Source: an uncultured Caulobacteraceae bacterium (GTDB taxonomy: Bacteria > Pseudomonadota > Alphaproteobacteria > Caulobacterales > TH1-2). Taken from it: a DNA stretch of 18,445 nucleotides. Position numbers and translations under genes: made by a program. Positions 14,658-18,445 of the stretch are shown here, one piece after another; position 1 is the first letter of the stretch; the number at the start of each line of letters is the position of its first letter. The notes below the pieces were generated by a model that worked only from the letters and a program-made list of their open reading frames with translations, did no database searches and was not told the origin of the DNA. The stretch lies in assembly GCA_937967425.1 (NCBI GenBank), contig CALBST010000454.1:1-18445 (forward strand). The letters are read 5' to 3'.

Positions 14658-15161
14658 ATGACGAGCGCCGCCGAGCAAACCCGCTCAGACATCGTCGCGA
14701 TGCTGCCGCGCCTGCGGCGGTTCGCGCGAGCCCTTACGGGCAGCCCGGCGGACGCTGACGACATCGTTCAGATCGCCGTGGAGCGTGCTTTGATGCGTAT
14801 CGATCAGTTTCAGCAAGGCACGCGGCTGGATAGCTGGCTGTTCAGCATCACGCGCAACGCCTGGATCGACGAAGCCCGCTGGCGCACGCGGCACGGCAAA
14901 GTCTTTGCGCCCGCCGAAGCCGGCGAGCAGGTTGGCTTTGGCGGCGAGGCGGAAGTGCACGCCAAGCTTGAGGCCGACGACGTTTGGATCGCGATGCGCA
15001 AACTGCCGGAAGAGCAACGTGAGGCGATTGCCCTCGTCTGTGTTGAAGGCCTCGCCTACCGCGAAGCCGCCGATGCCTTGGGCGTGCCGATAGGCACTTT
15101 GACCAGCCGCCTCGCCCGCGGCCGCGAGGCGCTACAAACAATGTTGGGAGCCGCCAGATGA
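14658..15161 (+). CDS. ECF-type RNA polymerase sigma factor
   Basis: A 167-aa extracytoplasmic-function sigma factor. Region 2 spans about 14-80, with LPRLRRFARALTGSPADADD, the core-binding/-10 helix DIVQIAVERAL and LDSWLFSITRNAWIDEAR. Region 4 spans about 107-160 (LPEEQREAIALVCVEGLAYR and ALGVPIGTLTSRLARGREAL, the -35 recognition helix-turn-helix). There is no C-terminal extra domain. ATG 14658 gives the usual ECF length. Only AAGAG directly abuts it, so the start is poorly marked. An in-frame ATG at 14586 would add a basic 24-residue leader without a ribosome binding site. The stop overlaps the anti-sigma ATG. It would direct transcription when the anti-sigma factor releases it. Confidence 0.93.
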   Translation: MTSAAEQTRSDIVAMLPRLRRFARALTGSPADADDIVQIAVERALMRIDQFQQGTRLDSWLFSITRNAWIDEARWRTRHGKVFAPAEAGEQVGFGGEAEVHAKLEADDVWIAMRKLPEEQREAIALVCVEGLAYREAADALGVPIGTLTSRLARGREALQTMLGAAR

Positions 15162-15856
15162 GCGTCGACGACGAAAAACTGATGGCGTTCGCCGATGGCG
15201 AACTCACCGGCGTTGAACGCGCTGAAATTGAAGCGGCGCTTGAGCAAGACGCCGCGCTGCGCGAGCGCGTCGAAGCGCACCGCGCCATGCGGGGACGACT
15301 CTCTTTGGCCTTCGATAGCGCATTGAGCGAGCCAGTGCCGCAGCGCTTGCTCGACACCGCCCAAAAACCAGCCGAAGCGGATGTCATCGATTTGGCCGCT
15401 CGCCGCGCGGCGAGATGGTCTTTCCGCGAATGGGGCGCGATGGCCGCGAGCGTGGCCCTGGGCTTGGTGATCGGCGTCGGCACGATGCAACAGCAAACAC
15501 AGCCCATGTTCGCGACCACTAGCGAAGGCCTTGTCGCGCGCGGCGCGCTCTCGCACGCGCTAGATACGCAGCTTGCATCAGACGAAGCAGGCGCCGTGCG
15601 CATTGGCCTGAGCTTCCGCGATCAAGAGGGCGACTATTGCCGCACCTTCGATCTCACCCAAGGCGGCGCGTCGGGCCTTGCTTGCCGCGAGAAAAACAAC
15701 TGGGCCATTCAGCTTATGTCAGGCGGCGCCGGTGGCGGTGAAGTACGCCAAGCCGCCGCCTCGGCCGAAGTGCTAAACGCCGTCGATGCGATGATCGCCG
15801 GCGATGCCCTGGACGGTGAAGGCGAACGTGCCGCCCGCGACGCTGGGTGGCGCTAG
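15158..15856 (+). CDS. Membrane-anchored anti-sigma factor
   Basis: A 232-aa single-pass protein, cognate to the ECF factor by ATGA overlap. Residues 1-55 form the cytosolic helical anti-sigma domain (DDEKLMAFADGELTGVERAE, ALEQDAALRERVEAHRAMRG), of the type that clasps sigma regions 2 and 4. It has no zinc-binding HxxxCxxC motif. Residues 92-110 (GAMAASVALGLVIGVGTM) are one transmembrane helix. The periplasmic C-terminal domain holds two cysteines, C161 (DYCRTF) and C176 (LACREK), which may form a disulfide that senses envelope redox or stress; that is inference. Release usually needs regulated proteolysis in this family, and proteases lie on both sides here. Confidence 0.88.
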   Translation: MSVDDEKLMAFADGELTGVERAEIEAALEQDAALRERVEAHRAMRGRLSLAFDSALSEPVPQRLLDTAQKPAEADVIDLAARRAARWSFREWGAMAASVALGLVIGVGTMQQQTQPMFATTSEGLVARGALSHALDTQLASDEAGAVRIGLSFRDQEGDYCRTFDLTQGGASGLACREKNNWAIQLMSGGAGGGEVRQAAASAEVLNAVDAMIAGDALDGEGERAARDAGWR

Positions 15857-15865
15857 AAAACAAAA

Positions 15866-15891
15866 GGCCCTCCGCGTTTCCGCGAAGGGCC
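15866..15891 (-). terminator. Terminator for sppA, shared with anti-sigma gene
   Basis: GGCCCTCCGCG (15866-15876) pairs with CGCGAAGGGCC (15881-15891), an 11-bp stem with one mismatch and a TTTC loop. On the minus strand it is followed by TTTTGTTTTC, a good U-tract, so it serves sppA best. It also follows the anti-sigma stop by 9 nt on the plus strand. Confidence 0.85.
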
Positions 15892-15915
15892 AAGGCTATG
15901 GAGTTCGATATCTGT

Positions 15916-17673
15916 CTATTCGATCGTGAAGCGATCTGTTTCAGCGCGGACGTTCGCGTCCTCTTCGCGCATGGCCGACATCACACGTTGCATGCGCGGG
16001 TCGGAGAGCGCCGCATTGATGCGCACCAGAGCTTCAACGCTCTCCGAAGAGGCGCCGAACATGTTGCTGAACGCTTCGAACGGGCTTTGTACCGTCGGGT
16101 AGTAACGCAACTGGACGCGTGCGTTTTCATCGATACCAGCCAAAGCACGAGCCCGCGCGACCGCTACCGAGAAACCGCCAAGATGATCGACCAGCCCGCG
16201 CTCCAGCGCTTGCTGACCCGTCCAGACGCGGCCTTGAGCCACCGCGCGCACTTGCTCCGGCGTCATCTCACGGCCTTCGGCGACAAGGCCGATAAACTGC
16301 GTGTAGGCGCGATCGATGAAGGCGGAGAAGGCAGCGCGTTCGGCTTGGTTGAAGCCACGCTCGGTCGTGAACATTTCCACCAGCGGCGAACCGACCGTGA
16401 TCGTCTCAGTATTGGTCGAGAGATAATAGTCGAACGCCGGGCCGATGATCAGCTTGCCGCCGACGACACCGATCGAACCGGTGATGGTCGAAGGCGAGGC
16501 GATGATCTCGTCCGCGTAGGCCGAGACGTAGTAGCCGCCCGAAGCTGCGACATCGCCCATCGAAACCACGATGTGCTTGCCGCGCTCCTTGGCCGTGCGC
16601 AGCGCCGCCAGGATTTGATCGGAGGCAACGACCGAACCGCCAGGGCTGGAAACGCGGAACACGATGGCGCGAACGTTCTCGTCTTCCGAGGCGTCGAGCA
16701 GCGCTTGCGCGATGCGATCGCTGTTCATCACAGACTCGTCGTTGAAAATGTCGTGGTTCTCGGGGCCGGAGACAATGGCGCCTTCGCCCTGAACCACCGC
16801 GATCACCGGGCCGCGTGAATGCGTGGGTGCGCGATAATCGGCGAAGTCGACCATTTCGAAGTTCTCGCCACGGCCAAGCGCCGCACGCGCCGCCTCTTCC
16901 GGACGCCCGATCTGATCGATCAACCCCAGCTCACGCGCTTGCTGGGCGGTGAACGGCGTGCGTTCGATCGCCTGGCGCGTCGCTTCCGGCGTGATCCCAC
17001 GGTCGGCGGCGATGTTGGCGATCATGTTGTCGTAGATGCCATTCATCAGGCTCATCATCGATTCACGGTGCGCAGGCGTGAAGCCGCGCTGCGTGATCGA
17101 GTTCGCCGCCGTCTTGTAATCCTCGCGCGTCTCGAACTGCGCTTGCAGGTGATAACGCTGCAGCGTCTCGCCGAAGAACGTCACCTCAGCCGAAAGACCC
17201 ATCGGCTGGAATTCGCTGGTTTCCTGCAGCCACACTTCGTCGCTGTCGGCGATGGCCATGTAGCCCGGCATGCTCATGCGCACGCCGTCATTCTGGAGGT
17301 GCGCGACAACGAACTTGCCGGACTCACGGAACGCCGCGAGCGCGGCGCGGAGTTCTTCGGCTTGCGCCGCTTGCAGGCCCGCCGTGTTGGCGCGGATGTA
17401 AATGCCTTCAACCGAATTGTCGGTGCGCGCCGCATCGATCTTGGCCAGCACATCGAGAAGCGCGTTGCTGCCGCCGAACGAAGCAAAAGGATTTGCCGGG
17501 CGCTGGTCGGTCAGTGGTTCGCGCAAATCGAGCGCCAGAACCATGTGCGACGGCTGCGCCGGCTGGCTGCCAAACGAAGCGGCGAGCATGCCGATGAGCA
17601 GGATCGGTCCGATGAAGAGGAAGAGGACCAGGCCCGTCAGAACACCCGCCACGGTGATGAGAAATTGCTTCAC
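15916..17673 (-). CDS. sppA: Signal peptide peptidase SppA, 67K type
   Basis: A 585-aa inner-membrane serine protease of family S49 that degrades cleaved signal peptides in the periplasm. One N-terminal helix (starting KQFLITVAGVLTGLVLFLF) anchors it. Two tandem S49 domains follow: the first supplies the general base K187 (REDYKTAANS) and the second the nucleophile S378 (VAASGGYYVSAYAD), the E. coli Lys/Ser dyad arrangement. VSSPGGSVVASDQI and ITGSIGVVGGK are also typical. GTG 17673 is preferred because GGAG lies 9 nt upstream and the encoded MKQFL start fits the family. GTG 17688 would add five residues. Its upstream region carries the 16-bp twin repeats. Confidence 0.95.
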   Translation of the reverse strand: MKQFLITVAGVLTGLVLFLFIGPILLIGMLAASFGSQPAQPSHMVLALDLREPLTDQRPANPFASFGGSNALLDVLAKIDAARTDNSVEGIYIRANTAGLQAAQAEELRAALAAFRESGKFVVAHLQNDGVRMSMPGYMAIADSDEVWLQETSEFQPMGLSAEVTFFGETLQRYHLQAQFETREDYKTAANSITQRGFTPAHRESMMSLMNGIYDNMIANIAADRGITPEATRQAIERTPFTAQQARELGLIDQIGRPEEAARAALGRGENFEMVDFADYRAPTHSRGPVIAVVQGEGAIVSGPENHDIFNDESVMNSDRIAQALLDASEDENVRAIVFRVSSPGGSVVASDQILAALRTAKERGKHIVVSMGDVAASGGYYVSAYADEIIASPSTITGSIGVVGGKLIIGPAFDYYLSTNTETITVGSPLVEMFTTERGFNQAERAAFSAFIDRAYTQFIGLVAEGREMTPEQVRAVAQGRVWTGQQALERGLVDHLGGFSVAVARARALAGIDENARVQLRYYPTVQSPFEAFSNMFGASSESVEALVRINAALSDPRMQRVMSAMREEDANVRAETDRFTIE

Positions 17674-17706
17674 GACAGGAAACTCCACCCCGGCCCTGTG
17701 CCAGGT

Positions 17707-17767
17707 TTATCGATAAATGATATGGACCAGGGTCCGAACGCAAGCGGTTTCTTATCGAAAAATGATA
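17707..17767. promoter_or_regulatory. Twin 16-bp direct repeats upstream of sppA (candidate operators)
   Basis: TTATCGATAAATGATA (17707-17722) and TTATCGAAAAATGATA (17752-17767) match at 15 of 16 positions, with starts 45 bp apart. The first overlaps the perfect palindrome TTTATCGATAAA (17706-17717), and between the copies lies the inverted repeat GGACC-AG-GGTCC (17724-17735). The repeats are AT-rich in a GC-rich region. They lie 34 and 79 nt before the sppA start and 108 nt or more before the membrane protein start. The binding factor is unknown. Confidence 0.6.
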
Positions 17768-17874
17768 AATCCCCGCCTAGGGAGCAGGCTTAACGCGGCC
17801 AAAACCTTGCTGCGACGCAACTTTTCCATGAGCCCGACCTGTCGCATGATCTGCGGTGGAGGGGTGCGCTTCCC

Positions 17875-18315
17875 ATGCCCGCACGCGGCAGACCGGCCTT
17901 TGCCAGTGACGACTGGATGCTCGAGCAGCAGCTCCGGGCCGAGATGGAGGCTGAGGCCTGGCGCCGCCTGCGGTCAGAGCTTGCCGTGCCCCAGGCCCTA
18001 CCCGCGCCCGAGTCCGCCGCCGCACCGGCCGAAATCGACCACCATCGCGCCGGCAGCACCATCCTCAAGGCGCTGGTGCGTTTCGTCCTGGCCGCGCTGG
18101 CGGCCTATCTGGCCTGGCTGGCCGGCGTCGACGCCCGGTTGGGGGCGTTCGACGTCTGGATGGCCACCGGCTCCACCTTCGCCGTCGTCCTGGCGCTGTC
18201 CATGCTCGGCGCCGCGCGCGGCTTCGTTCACGCGGCGGCCGAAACCGTGCGCTGGATGCTGCTGATTGCACTGGGTTTCGGGGCGACCTGGCTCGCCTTC
18301 AACTGGCCCAGCTAG
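17875..18315 (+). CDS. Three-helix membrane protein of unknown function
   Basis: A 146-aa protein with a cytosolic, acidic/basic helical N-terminus (MLEQQLRAEMEAEAWRRLRSEL, residues 15-36), a Pro/Ala linker (38-54) and three predicted transmembrane helices at about 64-84, 95-114 and 124-143, ending in WLAFNWPS. I do not recognise a family. ATG 17875 follows GGAGGGG (17858-17864) at 10 nt. The gene is divergent from sppA across about 200 nt, sharing the twin-repeat region, and is followed by tRNA-Pro on the same strand. It may be an envelope protein, but nothing shows its role. Confidence 0.8.
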   Translation: MPARGRPAFASDDWMLEQQLRAEMEAEAWRRLRSELAVPQALPAPESAAAPAEIDHHRAGSTILKALVRFVLAALAAYLAWLAGVDARLGAFDVWMATGSTFAVVLALSMLGAARGFVHAAAETVRWMLLIALGFGATWLAFNWPS

Positions 18316-18321
18316 GCCGCG

Positions 18322-18349
18322 TTGCGCCGCCCGCAAAACCGTGTAAAAG
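18322..18349 (+). promoter_or_regulatory. Weak candidate promoter for tRNA-Pro
   Basis: TTGCGC (18322-18327) and TAAAAG (18344-18349) are separated by 16 nt and end 19 nt before the mature tRNA, a plausible housekeeping promoter placement. Both hexamers are imperfect. Confidence 0.3.
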
Positions 18350-18368
18350 GCCCGCCTCGCGCAAGCGT

Positions 18369-18445
18369 CGGAGTATAGCTCAGCCTGGTAGAGCACCACG
18401 TTCGGGACGTGGGGGTCGTAAGTTCGAATCTTGCTACTCCGACCA
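18369..18445 (+). tRNA. tRNA-Pro (anticodon CGG)
   Basis: A complete 77-nt tRNA. The acceptor stem CGGAGTA pairs with TACTCCG, followed by A and an encoded CCA at the window end. The D-arm contains AGCTCAGCCTGGTAGAGC. The anticodon stem CCACG/CGTGG encloses TTCGGGA with CGG at 18403-18405, reading CCG proline codons. The T-arm loop is TTCGAAT. The C1 and G72 ends are typical of bacterial tRNA-Pro. tRNA 3' ends are common integration sites, but any downstream element would lie beyond this window. Confidence 0.97.

Noticed and set aside
15847..17793. Long plus-strand open frames of 323 and 324 codons opposite sppA
   Set aside because: They are antisense to a clear SppA with its catalytic dyad, and their Arg/Asp/His-rich translations are typical of shadow frames.
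18369..18445. tRNA-Pro as an integration site for a mobile element
   Set aside because: No integrase or repeated tRNA 3' end is visible within the window. The downstream side is not available.

Overview
The window is GC-rich chromosomal DNA from an alphaproteobacterium, probably near Caulobacterales/Hyphomonadaceae. That placement is inferred from a zeta-type F1-ATPase inhibitor subunit, a family known from Alphaproteobacteria, from separate PurS and PurQ subunits of FGAM synthase, and from spinster-like MFS carriers. It reads as core housekeeping sequence. I see no phage, transposase, CRISPR array or rRNA. One complete tRNA-Pro(CGG) closes the right edge.

Left part (1-5592, all plus strand): a secreted DUF1579-like protein, methionine aminopeptidase (map), radC, an AAC(6')-like GNAT acetyltransferase overlapping radC by 4 nt, and two tandem paralogous MFS transporters.

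Centre (5600-12618): a de novo purine cluster, purB, purC, purS and purQ, interleaved with small genes. On the plus strand these are an acidic 62-aa protein, an 84-aa two-helix membrane protein 3 nt after purS, and an acidic 131-aa protein overlapping purQ by ATGA. On the minus strand they are a lipoprotein, the ATPase zeta subunit, a pstS phosphate-binding lipoprotein, a 72-aa single-helix protein before pstS and a possible 32-aa single-helix peptide after it. Three start regions (map, purB, purS) fold into hairpins covering the ribosome binding site or start codon. At purS the hairpin is built from the edge of an imperfect palindromic repeat.

Right part (12678-17673): a secreted Ala/Arg-rich low-complexity protein and a secreted subtilisin-family protease, divergent from an ECF sigma factor with its overlapping membrane anti-sigma factor. 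This looks like an envelope signalling module. It is followed by convergent sppA (signal peptide peptidase, 67K type). A divergent region with two near-identical 16-bp direct repeats separates sppA from a 146-aa three-helix membrane protein, and then the tRNA.

No wholly new system is evident. The items most worth a second look are the repeat-built hairpin over the purS ribosome binding site, the purB start codon in an 11-bp stem overlapped by a mini-ORF, the sigma/anti-sigma/protease/low-complexity protein module, the twin repeats upstream of sppA, the AAC(6')-like gene coupled to radC, and the tiny membrane proteins around pstS.
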